DNA of 64,000 bases. Origin: Rhodopseudomonas rhenobacensis. GTDB taxonomy: Bacteria > Pseudomonadota > Alphaproteobacteria > Rhizobiales > Xanthobacteraceae. The notes under the pieces are model-generated. The model ran no database searches, was not told the origin of the DNA, and worked only from the letters and a program-made list of their open reading frames with translations. Of this stretch, positions 42,169-49,391 are shown one piece after another. Both the position numbers and the translations under genes were made by a program. The stretch spans positions 1-64,000 of the forward strand of contig NZ_JACHIH010000024.1 in assembly GCF_014203125.1 (NCBI RefSeq), given 5' to 3'. The first letter of the stretch is position 1, and the number at the start of each line of letters is the position of its first letter.

Positions 42169-42202
42169 AAAGGGCCCCTTGCCGGCGTGGCAGGGGGCCT
42201 TT
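42169..42202 (+). terminator. probable intrinsic terminator after pccB
   Basis: AAAGGGCCCCTTGCC (42169-42183) pairs imperfectly with GGCAGGGGGCCTTT (42189-42202) around a 5-nt loop and ends in TTTT. It lies 22 nt after the pccB stop. Confidence 0.65.
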
Positions 42203-42294
42203 TGCGTTCTTCGGGCGGTTAGACGATCTAATGCAATGTCTTCGTATCGCCGGGTATCGCTGTTCCTGTTTCGCCGAACGTCCGGCGCTCATCC

Positions 42295-42597
42295 TCACGC
42301 CGCGTTGCGCTTCACCGGCTTGATGTGTTTCAACTCTGCGGCTGTAGCGTCTTCGGCGACTTCCAAATCATGTTGGATCTGCAGATTCATCCAGAAATTC
42401 GCCGTCGTGCCGAAGTACTTCGCTAATCGCAGCGCGGTGTCGGCGGTCACCGGGGTTTCTTCACGGGCGAGGCGCTCGATCCGGGTGCGCGGCACGCCGC
42501 AGGCGCGCGCCACCGCGTAAGGCGTCAGATCCATCGGCATCAGGAACTCCTCGCGGAGAATCTCGCCGGGATGAACGGGCGGCAGCTTTTTGGCCAT
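42295..42597 (-). CDS. higA: HigA-family antitoxin
   Basis: A 100-residue protein starting MAKKLPPVHPGEILREEFL, the HigA/VapI signature. An XRE-type helix-turn-helix (YAVARACGVPRTRIERLAREE) is followed by TADTALRLAKYFGTTANFWMNLQ, typical of HigA. It neutralises HigB and represses the operon. An upstream in-frame ATG (42630) lies inside the toxin gene and is rejected. It follows higB by 10 nt, the toxin-first order that defines HigBA. Confidence 0.93.
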   Translation of the reverse strand: MAKKLPPVHPGEILREEFLMPMDLTPYAVARACGVPRTRIERLAREETPVTADTALRLAKYFGTTANFWMNLQIQHDLEVAEDATAAELKHIKPVKRNAA

Positions 42598-42607
42598 GGT
42601 CCCAACC

Positions 42608-42892
42608 TCAATGATAGTCGACGATTTCAACCTCGTCGGGGCCGCTGGGGCGCCAGCGAAATACGATGCGCCATTGGTCGTTGATCCGGATCGAATGCCG
42701 ATCCTTCAGGTTGCCTTTCAGAGCCTCCAGGCGATTGCCGGGCGGCACAGCCAGATCGGCGAGCGTGGCGGCGCTGTTCAACTGCACCAGCTTGCGACGA
42801 GCGACGGCGAGCAGGTCGGCCGGAAAGCCTCTCGGTGCCCGCCGTTCAATGAGGATCGCTTGTGCAAACTTGCCCTTGAATCCTCGGATCAT
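42608..42892 (-). CDS. higB: HigB-family (RelE-like) mRNA interferase toxin
   Basis: A 94-residue protein starting [16 protein letters not shown]. Family blocks are [35 protein letters not shown] and [15 protein letters not shown], with the closing EVEIVDYH. HigB cuts mRNA on translating ribosomes. It is the first gene of the HigBA operon and is preceded by a palindrome at 42912-42928. Confidence 0.93.
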   Translation of the reverse strand: MIRGFKGKFAQAILIERRAPRGFPADLLAVARRKLVQLNSAATLADLAVPPGNRLEALKGNLKDRHSIRINDQWRIVFRWRPSGPDEVEIVDYH

Positions 42893-42911
42893 CGCAAGAA
42901 TTTCACTGGAC

Positions 42912-42928
42912 GTATCATGTCACGATAC
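42912..42928. promoter_or_regulatory. palindromic operator candidate of the higBA operon
   Basis: GTATCATG-T-CACGATAC: 7 of 8 positions of the arms are complementary around one central base. It lies 19 bp upstream of the higB ATG, where HigA normally binds. HigA binding is inference. Confidence 0.5.
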
Positions 42929-42959
42929 TGCCGACGGTCGACGGATGCAAGGAGCAAGC

Positions 42960-43039
42960 GTAGCCCGGATGAGCGAAGCGACATCCGGGAGAACGTCGCG
43001 CGACGCGGCCCCGCATGTCGCTGCGCTCATGCGGGCTAC
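42960..43039. repeat. GTAGCCCGGATGAGCG palindromic repeat element
   Basis: GTAGCCCGGATGAGCG (42960-42975) and CGCTCATGCGGGCTAC (43024-43039) are reverse complements with one mismatch in 16. Inner arms CGACATCCGGG and CCCGCATGTCG pair partly. It lies between the higBA operon and the second toxin-antitoxin-like pair. Confidence 0.85.
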
Positions 43040-43087
43040 AGAGCACTGACCGCGATCAGATGCGCTGGCGATCAACTATAGGACTAT

Positions 43088-43426
43088 TCACCGAGTGAGA
43101 TGTCCCTGCCTCTCCAGCCAATCCTTCAGGACTCGGATTTTCTGTCCCTGGTCGGGCCGGGCTGCCAAGCGCAGACTGCTGTAGTAATTGTCGTTCACGA
43201 TCTGTGTGAAGGGCCGACCCTCCTTCCGGGAAAGGATCACGTAGGGCAAAACGTCCGGCTCGTTGACCCAGAGCGAATACTCCGCTTCCGACATGCCGAG
43301 ATAGTCCCACAAGCTGGTCTCCGACGGCGTGCTGTGCCAGCGGTCAACGAAATCATCGATTTCGTCGAGGAGAGCGTTCCCTGCCAGGCAAAGCTCGATG
43401 AAGCTTCCGGTTTGGATGTCAGACAT
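43088..43426 (-). CDS. putative antitoxin/immunity partner of the E3-type toxin
   Basis: A 112-residue acidic protein starting MSDIQTGSFIELCLAGNA. It has no signal peptide and no similarity I can see to the classical ImmE3 protein. The N-terminal part has EIDDFVDRWHSTPSETSLWDYLGMSEAEYSLWV; the C-terminal part (RPFTQIVNDNYYSSLRLAARPDQG and after) differs in character and may be the toxin-binding part. Its ATG overlaps the 3' end of the toxin gene by 8 nt, so translation is coupled, as in TA pairs. The antitoxin role is inferred from context, acidity and size. The family is unnamed to me. Confidence 0.7.
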   Translation of the reverse strand: MSDIQTGSFIELCLAGNALLDEIDDFVDRWHSTPSETSLWDYLGMSEAEYSLWVNEPDVLPYVILSRKEGRPFTQIVNDNYYSSLRLAARPDQGQKIRVLKDWLERQGHLTR

Positions 43427-43649
43427 TGATTGTTCTCCCGCGCACGGCGTCCTTGATGAGTTCTCCCGTCAACGGATCGAGCGCTCCCAGATGTTTCCCT
43501 CGAGCGTTGAAGACCTCGATTTCGCCGTGCAATCCGTCCCAGGTGTAGAGCCGCTTGCCATCCTGGCTTCGCCAGCGTCGTTCCCCGTGAATGGCCCCGA
43601 GCGGCTCAAGACCATCGAGAAAGCAAGGCTTGGGGATCGGCTTGGCCAC
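43419..43649 (-). CDS. free-standing colicin-E3-type 16S rRNase domain (putative toxin)
   Basis: A 76-residue protein (GTG start). Residues about 23-76 align with the C-terminal cytotoxic domain of colicin E3: RRWRSQDGKRLYTWDGLHGE, then KHLGALDPLTGELIK. The catalytic residues correspond: Asp38, His41 and Glu45 (colicin E3 Asp510, His513, Glu517) with Glu43, and Arg72 near the end (E3 Arg545). E3 cuts 16S rRNA between A1493 and G1494 in the decoding site. The receptor-binding and translocation domains of colicins are absent, as is any secretion signal, so the protein should act in the cell that makes it, consistent with a toxin-antitoxin toxin. There is an in-frame stop upstream of the GTG. 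Confidence 0.82.
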   Translation of the reverse strand: MAKPIPKPCFLDGLEPLGAIHGERRWRSQDGKRLYTWDGLHGEIEVFNARGKHLGALDPLTGELIKDAVRGRTINV

Positions 43650-43814
43650 GAGCCACTCATTTCACGAAGATCCTGAGCCATTATGCCACGAATCGGCGGT
43701 TTCGTGGGCCAGAAGAGGACATTAATTTTCTGCCGCAATCTCTCGGGCGGCGGGGTGCGGTTCGCGTTTTAACGGTGGTCGCTGGGCAGCGACCGCAGCC
43801 CGTCGCCGCCCGCC

Positions 43815-44480
43815 TCAGCCGAGCCGCATCGACAGTTCGACATCTTCGGCGAACGGCGTCGACAGATAGCCGCGCGCGGGCGAGCGGACGCGGGCAAGAT
43901 AGTCCGGGCTCCAGTCGGCGTTGTCGGCGAGGATCAGCGCGCCGGGCCGCAGGTGGGGCTCGAGAAGGTCGAGCACCGCCGGGTAGAGGCCCTTGGCGCC
44001 GTCGAGCAGCACGAGGTCGATCTGATCCGGCAGATCCCGCGCCAGCGTCTCGAGCGCATCGCCTTCGCGGATCTCGATCAGGTCGGAGAGGCCGCCGGCG
44101 GCGAAGTTGGCGCGGGCGTGCGCGACTTTGGAGGGTTCGAACTCGCTGGTGATCAGCCGTCCGCCGCCATTGTCGCGCAGCGCCGCGGCGAGATGCAGCG
44201 TCGAGATGCCGAACGAGGTGCCGAACTCGACGATGCTGCGCGCGGCGCTCGAGCGCGCCAGCATGTAGAGCAGCAACGCGGTCTCGCGCGATACCGCGAG
44301 GTGGGCATCCTTCATGCTGGCGTAGAGCGCGCGGTAATCGGTCTTGCTTGCCATCATCGCCGTGCGCTCGTGCTGCGGCATCTGCGCGACGCTCGAGCGC
44401 AGTGCGGCGGTGCTCGTCTCGGCGTCGGCGAACAGCCGGTCGAGCAGAAGGGCGAGCGGCGGGTTGAGCAGAGTCGTCAT
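43815..44480 (-). CDS. SAM-dependent O-methyltransferase-like protein
   Basis: A 221-residue protein starting MTTLLNPPLALLLDRLFADAE. The SAM motif I is IVEFGTSFGISTLHLA, followed by acidic SEFEP, and DLVLLDGAKGLYPAVLDLLEP matches the metal-binding region of the class I O-methyltransferase family (caffeoyl-CoA OMT-like). ILADNADW continues the pattern. It is divergent from a TetR regulator, which probably controls it. The substrate is unknown. Confidence 0.85.
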   Translation of the reverse strand: MTTLLNPPLALLLDRLFADAETSTAALRSSVAQMPQHERTAMMASKTDYRALYASMKDAHLAVSRETALLLYMLARSSAARSIVEFGTSFGISTLHLAAALRDNGGGRLITSEFEPSKVAHARANFAAGGLSDLIEIREGDALETLARDLPDQIDLVLLDGAKGLYPAVLDLLEPHLRPGALILADNADWSPDYLARVRSPARGYLSTPFAEDVELSMRLG

Positions 44481-44577
44481 CAGGTGGTCTCCGGAATGAA
44501 TGGGCGCAGCAGCTTGCGCGTTGCGGCAAAATACGATGAAATAGTCGCGTTCTCAATTCGCGTTCCCAAGGTCGATC

Positions 44578-45267
44578 ATGAGCAGCGCCGCAACGCCCCG
44601 GATTTCCACGCGAAAACAGCCCAAACAGGAGCGCTCGCGGCAGCTGGTGGCGGCCATTCTGCAGGCGGCAGGTCGCGTTCTGGCGGGCGAGGGCGCGCGG
44701 CGATTCACCGCCGCGCGCGTCGCCGAGGCGGCGGGCGTCAGCGTGGGGTCGCTCTATCAATATTTCCCGAACAAAGAGGCGATCCTGTTCCAGCTGCAGG
44801 CCGACGAATGGCAACAGACCGGCGGTCTGCTGGCCGGCATCCTCGCGGATCGCTCGCGCCCGCCGGCAGAGCGGCTGCGCATCGCGGTTCGCGAGTTCGT
44901 CCGGACCGAATGCGAAGAGGCGCAGCTTCGCGGCGCACTGGACGATGCGGCGCCGCTGTATCGCGACGCCCCCGAAGCGCGCCGGCTGCGTCTCGCCGGA
45001 ACCAAGACGGTGCGCGCCTTCATGCGCGAGGCGCTGCCGGAGTGCGCGGAGCCGCAGCGTCTCATCGCATCCGACGTGGTAATGATGGCGATGGCCGGGG
45101 TGGGAAAGCAGCTGTCGGAGACCGAAGGCCCGCCAGCCGCGGTCGATGCGCGGGCGCGCGCGCTCGGCGAAATGTTGTGCGCCTATCTCGACATGCTGCA
45201 AGCCAAGTCGGTCAAGTCGGCGAAGCCGCCGTCGTCGGGTCGTGGCGGGCGGAGCAAGGCGTCGTAG
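44578..45267 (+). CDS. TetR-family transcriptional regulator
   Basis: A 229-residue protein starting MSSAATPRISTRKQPKQERS. The TetR N-terminal helix-turn-helix is clear: AILQAAGRVLAGEGARRFTA, VAEAAGVSVGSLYQYFPNKEAI. The ligand domain follows, then a Lys/Ser/Gly-rich tail. It is divergent from the O-methyltransferase gene, with a 97-bp gap carrying two GCGTTC direct repeats (GCGTTCTC...GCGTTCCC near 44551-44571) that could be part of its operator (inference). A bidirectional terminator follows. Confidence 0.92.
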   Translation: MSSAATPRISTRKQPKQERSRQLVAAILQAAGRVLAGEGARRFTAARVAEAAGVSVGSLYQYFPNKEAILFQLQADEWQQTGGLLAGILADRSRPPAERLRIAVREFVRTECEEAQLRGALDDAAPLYRDAPEARRLRLAGTKTVRAFMREALPECAEPQRLIASDVVMMAMAGVGKQLSETEGPPAAVDARARALGEMLCAYLDMLQAKSVKSAKPPSSGRGGRSKAS

Positions 45268-45291
45268 GCAAAACTGCCACCGGGTCCCATA

Positions 45292-45317
45292 AAAAACCCC
45301 GCTCGCGCGGGGTTTTT
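45292..45317. terminator. bidirectional intrinsic terminator
   Basis: AAAAACCCCGC (45292-45302) pairs perfectly with GCGGGGTTTTT (45306-45316) around a 4-nt loop. A-tract and T-tract flank it, so it can serve both the TetR gene (+) and the small converging gene (-). Confidence 0.92.
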
Positions 45318-45336
45318 CGTGGTGCGTTGTGGTCGA

Positions 45337-45615
45337 TCAGTAGCGGCAGCGGCCGTAACGGCACGGCGGCGGGCCGCGGCGCACGATCACCGGCGGGCGG
45401 ACATAGGCCCGCGGCGCGACCACCACCGGGCCGCGGCGATACATCGGGCGGCAGCGGCCATAGGGTCCGCGTGCGAAGCCGGGTCCGCAGCCCTGCGCCA
45501 CCTGGATCACGCCGGCGGTGTCAGCGCCGGCAAGCGGCGCCAGCGGCATCGCGTTGGCGCTGCCCATTCCGGCCAGGCCCACGGCAAACAGGGCGGCTGC
45601 AAAAATCGTCTTCAT
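45337..45615 (-). CDS. small secreted Gly/Arg/Pro-rich protein (GCG_CRPN type)
   Basis: A 92-residue protein starting MKTIFAAALFAVGLAGMGSA with a signal peptide cut near SANA. The mature part has GCGPGFARGPYGRCRPMYRRG, close to the GCG_CRPN motif seen in many small rhizobial exported proteins, followed by a Pro/Arg/Val/Tyr-rich tail ending RYGRCRY. Four Cys may form disulfides. Function unknown. A longer frame (start at 45675) is rejected in favour of the signal-peptide start. Confidence 0.82.
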   Translation of the reverse strand: MKTIFAAALFAVGLAGMGSANAMPLAPLAGADTAGVIQVAQGCGPGFARGPYGRCRPMYRRGPVVVAPRAYVRPPVIVRRGPPPCRYGRCRY

Positions 45616-45877
45616 CGTTTCTCCCTTTCTTCGGCCCGCGTCGCGGGCGCCACAACTGGCCGACTCCGTCGGCATCGTAAAGACTTCTCAAAGCGCAGGC
45701 GACGCGCCAATGCAACAAAGCAGTTGCTCTGTGAATGCCGAATGAATGTCGTGGCAGAACGCTGTCCGGTTTATGGCGCCGGCCGCGACGCGTTGTCGCT
45801 GGGATGCAGGGAGCATGGATCGCGGCGGCAGGCGCGAGTCGAATCGCATCGCGCAATGCGCGCGAGCGTTGCCACCG

Positions 45878-46900
45878 TCAGCGCGGGCCGGCCTCCGGCG
45901 TCGCCAGAAATTCCAGCATCAGCGGGTCGAATTTCGCCGGCTGATCGAGGAACACCAGATGCCCGGCGTCGGCCAGCACCTCGGCGCGGGCGTTCGGCAT
46001 CTGCGCCGCGAGCGCCTTGGCCAGTTCGGCGTTCTGGCCCATCTTCGGCCGCAGCGCTTCCGGCGCGTTCGGCCGGCCCGGCGCGTTATGGTCGTCGGCG
46101 CCCATCACGAACAGCGTCGGCACGGTGATCAGCGGGATCTCGTGCACCACCGGCTCGCGGTAGATCATCTGAGCCGAGGCGGCGAAGGCGCGCAGCCAGC
46201 GCGGATAATCCGCCGCACCCTTGATGTTGAAACGGGCGTCGATCAGCGGCGTCACCTGCTCGGGCGGCAGCTTCATCGCATAATTGGTCTCGAGCTGTTT
46301 GCGATAGCCGTCCGCGGTCAATTTGTCCTCGGTGTCGATGATCTTCTCGGTCGCGGCCGGCGGCACATAGAGCCGATAATCCTCCAGCCCGATCGGCGCG
46401 GCGAGCACGAGATGCGCGATCCGCGCCGGGTAGGCGCGGGCGATCCGCACCGCGAGCATGCCGCCCAGCGAATGCGCCACGATGTCGACCTTGCCGAGCT
46501 TGAGGCGGTCGAGCAGCGCGACGGTGTTGCGGGCCAATGTGTCGAAATGCAACTCGCCGTCAGGCTTGGAAGATTTGCCGAAGCCGATCTGGTCCGGCAC
46601 CACCACGCGGTAGCCTTGCTCGCTCAGCGTTTTGATCACCGGCGCCCAATAGCTCGAGGGGAAGTTGCGACCGTGCAGCAGCAGCACGGTCCGGTCGTTG
46701 GGCTTTTCGGGGGCGACGTCCATATAGGCCATGCGCAGTTGCTCGCCGTCGTTGGTGAGCGGCAGCAGTTGCACCGGGTAGGGATAGGCGAAGCCTTCCA
46801 GGCCGATGCCGTAAGGCTCGCGCGGCGCGTCCTCGGCGGCGAGCGCTGGCGCGAGCAGCATCAGTGTCGCAATCAGGGCGGGCAGCAGCCGGCGGGACAT
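45878..46900 (-). CDS. exported alpha/beta-hydrolase
   Basis: A 340-residue protein starting MSRRLLPALIATLMLLAPALA with a signal peptide ending near AAED. The alpha/beta-hydrolase fold is readable: LLLHGRNF oxyanion region, PDQIGFGKSSKP, nucleophile elbow VAHSLGGM, an Asp in MGADDHNA, and the catalytic His in ADAGHLVFLDQP. Probably periplasmic. The substrate is unknown; esterase- or epoxide-hydrolase-like relatives are common. The start is chosen at the signal peptide rather than 26 codons upstream. Confidence 0.88.
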   Translation of the reverse strand: MSRRLLPALIATLMLLAPALAAEDAPREPYGIGLEGFAYPYPVQLLPLTNDGEQLRMAYMDVAPEKPNDRTVLLLHGRNFPSSYWAPVIKTLSEQGYRVVVPDQIGFGKSSKPDGELHFDTLARNTVALLDRLKLGKVDIVAHSLGGMLAVRIARAYPARIAHLVLAAPIGLEDYRLYVPPAATEKIIDTEDKLTADGYRKQLETNYAMKLPPEQVTPLIDARFNIKGAADYPRWLRAFAASAQMIYREPVVHEIPLITVPTLFVMGADDHNAPGRPNAPEALRPKMGQNAELAKALAAQMPNARAEVLADAGHLVFLDQPAKFDPLMLEFLATPEAGPR

Positions 46901-47055
46901 CGCATTCTCCGTGTCGGGGCGGGACGCGCAGCGTGGGAGCGTTCGGCGCACGGCAAGGAGACGCCCACCGCGCGCCATCGTTCCTTTTGATGCAGGTCAT
47001 TCCCCGAATCGGCTGCGCCGTGCCCGAGTCGGCCGACCCGAGGGACGGAGACGAT

Positions 47056-47277
47056 ATGGCCGCGTTGTTGTTTATCATCGCTTTGGCGCTCGGCGGCGCG
47101 GCGATGCTGTTTCGTTATGCCCATGCCGAATTGTATTACGGCACGTCGTGGGCAGTGGATGTCTGTTCGGCCTCGAAGCTGTTTTGCGGTCACCCGGATT
47201 ATCTGGCGTATGGCGCCGTGGGCGCGCTGGTGCTGGCGATCGGCGCCGGCATCGGCCGGGCGCTCGGCGGCGACTGA
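47056..47277 (+). CDS. small membrane protein, unknown
   Basis: A 73-residue protein starting MAALLFIIALALGGAAMLFR. Two hydrophobic segments (about 2-22 and 50-70, LAYGAVGALVLAIGAGIG) bracket a short loop with two Cys (DVCSASKLFCGHP). Probably an inner-membrane protein. Longer frames upstream overlap the divergent hydrolase gene. Function unknown. Confidence 0.65.
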   Translation: MAALLFIIALALGGAAMLFRYAHAELYYGTSWAVDVCSASKLFCGHPDYLAYGAVGALVLAIGAGIGRALGGD

Positions 47278-47397
47278 GCGCGCTCAGTTGCGGCGCAACG
47301 CATCGGCATTGGCACAAAGGCGGGTGTCGGGCTGATGGCGCGGCCGGACGAACAGCGATATAAGCGCCGATCCTGGGTTTGAGCGGACGACCGCCTG

Positions 47398-48207
47398 ATG
47401 ACCATCCCTTGGCTTTACTTCGTGCTCGCGCTCGGCATCAGCCTGTTGGTGTCGGCGTTCGGCTTCGCCCGCGTCTACTACTTCGTCAGCGTGTGTTACG
47501 CCGGATCGGTCGCCGCGCAGGCGGTGGTGATGGCGTTGGTGTTTCAGGACAGCATCGGCGGCTGGGCGCTGCTGCAAGTGCTGCTGCTCTTGGTCTATGG
47601 CTTGCGGCTCGCCGGATTCCTGCTGCTGCGCGAGCGCAGCCCCGCCTATCAGAAAGAGCTGGCCGCCATCGAGGTGCGCACCGCCAAGGTCACGGAAAAC
47701 CAGAAACGCTGGATCTGGTTCGGCGTCAGCCTGCTGTTCACGCTGCTGTTCCTGCCGGCCCTGCTGACACTGTCGGCGCAGCAACAGGGTTTGGCGGTCG
47801 GCTCGCTGCCGTTCGGCGTCGTGGTGATGATCGCCGGCCTCGGCCTGGAGAGCGTCGCGGACTGGCAGAAATATCGCTTCAAGGCCGCCAACCCGACGCG
47901 GTTCTGCGACGTCGAGCTGTATGGCTTGGTGCGCTGCCCGAACTATCTCGGCGAAATGCTGTTCTGGTTCGGCGTCTGGCTGTCGGCGGTGTCGGCCTAT
48001 GATTCGGCGCTGATCTGGATCCTGACCACCATCGCGCTGATCTACATGCAGCTGTTGATGGTGGGGGCGGCGCGCAACGTCGAATTGAAACAGGACGAGC
48101 GCTACGGCGAGAACCCGGATTACCAGAGCTATGTGCGGCGGGTGCCGATCATCTTTCCGTGGGTGCCGCTGTATTCGCTGCGCAAGCTGAAATTCCTGGT
48201 GCATTGA
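47398..48207 (+). CDS. DUF1295 / steroid 5-alpha-reductase-like membrane protein
   Basis: A 269-residue polytopic membrane protein starting MTIPWLYFVLALGISLLVSA. The C-terminal half carries the family signature: ESVADWQKYRFK, RFCDVELYGLVRCPNYLGEM, FWFGVWLSAV and DERYGENPDYQSYVRRVP. Members belong to the isoprenylcysteine-methyltransferase/steroid-reductase superfamily; the substrate is unknown. The preceding gap is 120 nt and the start follows a weak ribosome-binding site. Confidence 0.88.
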   Translation: MTIPWLYFVLALGISLLVSAFGFARVYYFVSVCYAGSVAAQAVVMALVFQDSIGGWALLQVLLLLVYGLRLAGFLLLRERSPAYQKELAAIEVRTAKVTENQKRWIWFGVSLLFTLLFLPALLTLSAQQQGLAVGSLPFGVVVMIAGLGLESVADWQKYRFKAANPTRFCDVELYGLVRCPNYLGEMLFWFGVWLSAVSAYDSALIWILTTIALIYMQLLMVGAARNVELKQDERYGENPDYQSYVRRVPIIFPWVPLYSLRKLKFLVH

Positions 48208-48272
48208 CCAGGCGGCCCAGGCGGCCGCGCCGTCATCGGACGACGCGGCCAGGGTGGTCGCGACGCGGCCGG

Positions 48273-48545
48273 TTACATCGTTCCGGATTTCATCATGCTC
48301 ATCTTCTGCGCCTTCATGTAGTGCGAGCAGGCGCCGCGCATATTGCCTTTGCTGATCTCGGCATTGGCCATGGCGATTTCCTTCTGCATGCCCATCTTGC
48401 CGGGGCTGTCCGGCATCGCCATCACCGCGGCCTGGGACTTCGCCATGTTTTCGCCGGTGCAGGCCATCATCGCGGCGGACGCGGGTGTCAGGGTCGAGAG
48501 TGCCAGGGTTGAAAGCAAGGCGGCGGCGAGCAATTGCTTCTTCAT
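48273..48545 (-). CDS. small Met-rich secreted protein
   Basis: A 90-residue protein starting MKKQLLAAALLSTLALSTLT with a signal peptide ending PASAA. The mature part of about 65 residues is unusually rich in Met (MMACTGENMAKSQAAVMAMP, GKMGMQKEIAMANAE, MKAQKMSMMKSGTM) and has two Cys and one His. Met clusters in exported proteins sometimes bind Cu(I); that is inference. A good GGGAGA ribosome-binding site precedes the start. Function unknown. Confidence 0.78.
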   Translation of the reverse strand: MKKQLLAAALLSTLALSTLTPASAAMMACTGENMAKSQAAVMAMPDSPGKMGMQKEIAMANAEISKGNMRGACSHYMKAQKMSMMKSGTM

Positions 48546-48730
48546 TGGAAATCTCCCTTGGAACAAAACCAGCGTGACGGCTGGCCCCAAGGATACGTTT
48601 TGACCGCCTGAGCGTTTCCCTTGCTCTATTAATTTGCGTGCTGCAGCGCACACTCCGCCGCCAGCCTCGCAAACAGGCTAAAGCGGGCGCCTTGCAGCGC
48701 CCGCCTGATTGGCCGCCGGTCGATAATGGT

Positions 48731-49048
48731 TTAGCGCGCCGGGCTGGTCGTGCTGTTGCTCGGCGAGGCGGCCGGCGCTGGCGGCGTCGCCGGCGCGGTG
48801 GAGCTGCCCGTGGTGGTGCCGGCGCCGCTATTCGACGCGGTCGACGGATTGGTCGAGGACACGTTCATCCCGTAATACAACGCGCCGACCAGCAGCACGA
48901 CGGCGGCCGCGAAGGCCGCGATCTTGCCGGTGCTCATTCCGGACCTCATGGGTTCGCCCGTTCCCCGCAGTTCCTGGTCGAGGCGCGTCGCGCGCTCGGT
49001 TTCGATGGGATCGCGGCGATACGGATCGTTCGGTGTATTCTCGGCCAT
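48731..49048 (-). CDS. single-pass membrane protein with Ser/Thr/Ala/Pro-rich tail
   Basis: A 105-residue protein starting MAENTPNDPYRRDPIETERA. An acidic/basic N-terminal cytoplasmic part is followed by one membrane segment (TGKIAAFAAAVVLLVGALYYG, about residues 38-58) and a low-complexity Ser/Thr/Ala/Pro tail that would be periplasmic. No known domain. An AGGAGA ribosome-binding site supports this ATG rather than one 34 codons upstream. Confidence 0.75.
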   Translation of the reverse strand: MAENTPNDPYRRDPIETERATRLDQELRGTGEPMRSGMSTGKIAAFAAAVVLLVGALYYGMNVSSTNPSTASNSGAGTTTGSSTAPATPPAPAASPSNSTTSPAR

Positions 49049-49391
49049 GGAATTTCTCCTCGTTGCGGTTACGGGATAACCCCGAGGTCGGCGGATACGT
49101 TCCGGAACATTGCGCGGTTCCGCTGCACGAATCGTCGCAGGCTGAAACATCCGGCGAGCCGTCCGACCTGGCGTCGAGAAAGTTTGTTGCTGCGCGGGAG
49201 GTCGCGGCGCAGTCGCAGGCGGTTTGTTGCGGGCTGCCGCGCCACGAAATTGCGATTGTCGGCGCGCAGCAGGCTTGCCGATTATTGTGATGCGCGGCGG
49301 TGAAATTCCGACCTAGACTGCTTAGAATAAATCAAAGACCGCTGAAACAAGTCCGGGTCGCAAGAGGCTGCAAAGGCCGCATGAGGGTGGA
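49049..49391. other. gene gap before the indolepyruvate oxidoreductase
   Basis: About 340 bases between divergent genes. It should hold promoters for both. A short open frame (49033-49290) has no supporting features. No palindromic repeat was recognised. Confidence 0.5.

Noticed and set aside
43815-45201. Long alternative minus-strand frame across the O-methyltransferase and TetR genes
   Set aside because: Overlaps two genes with clear family motifs in other frames.
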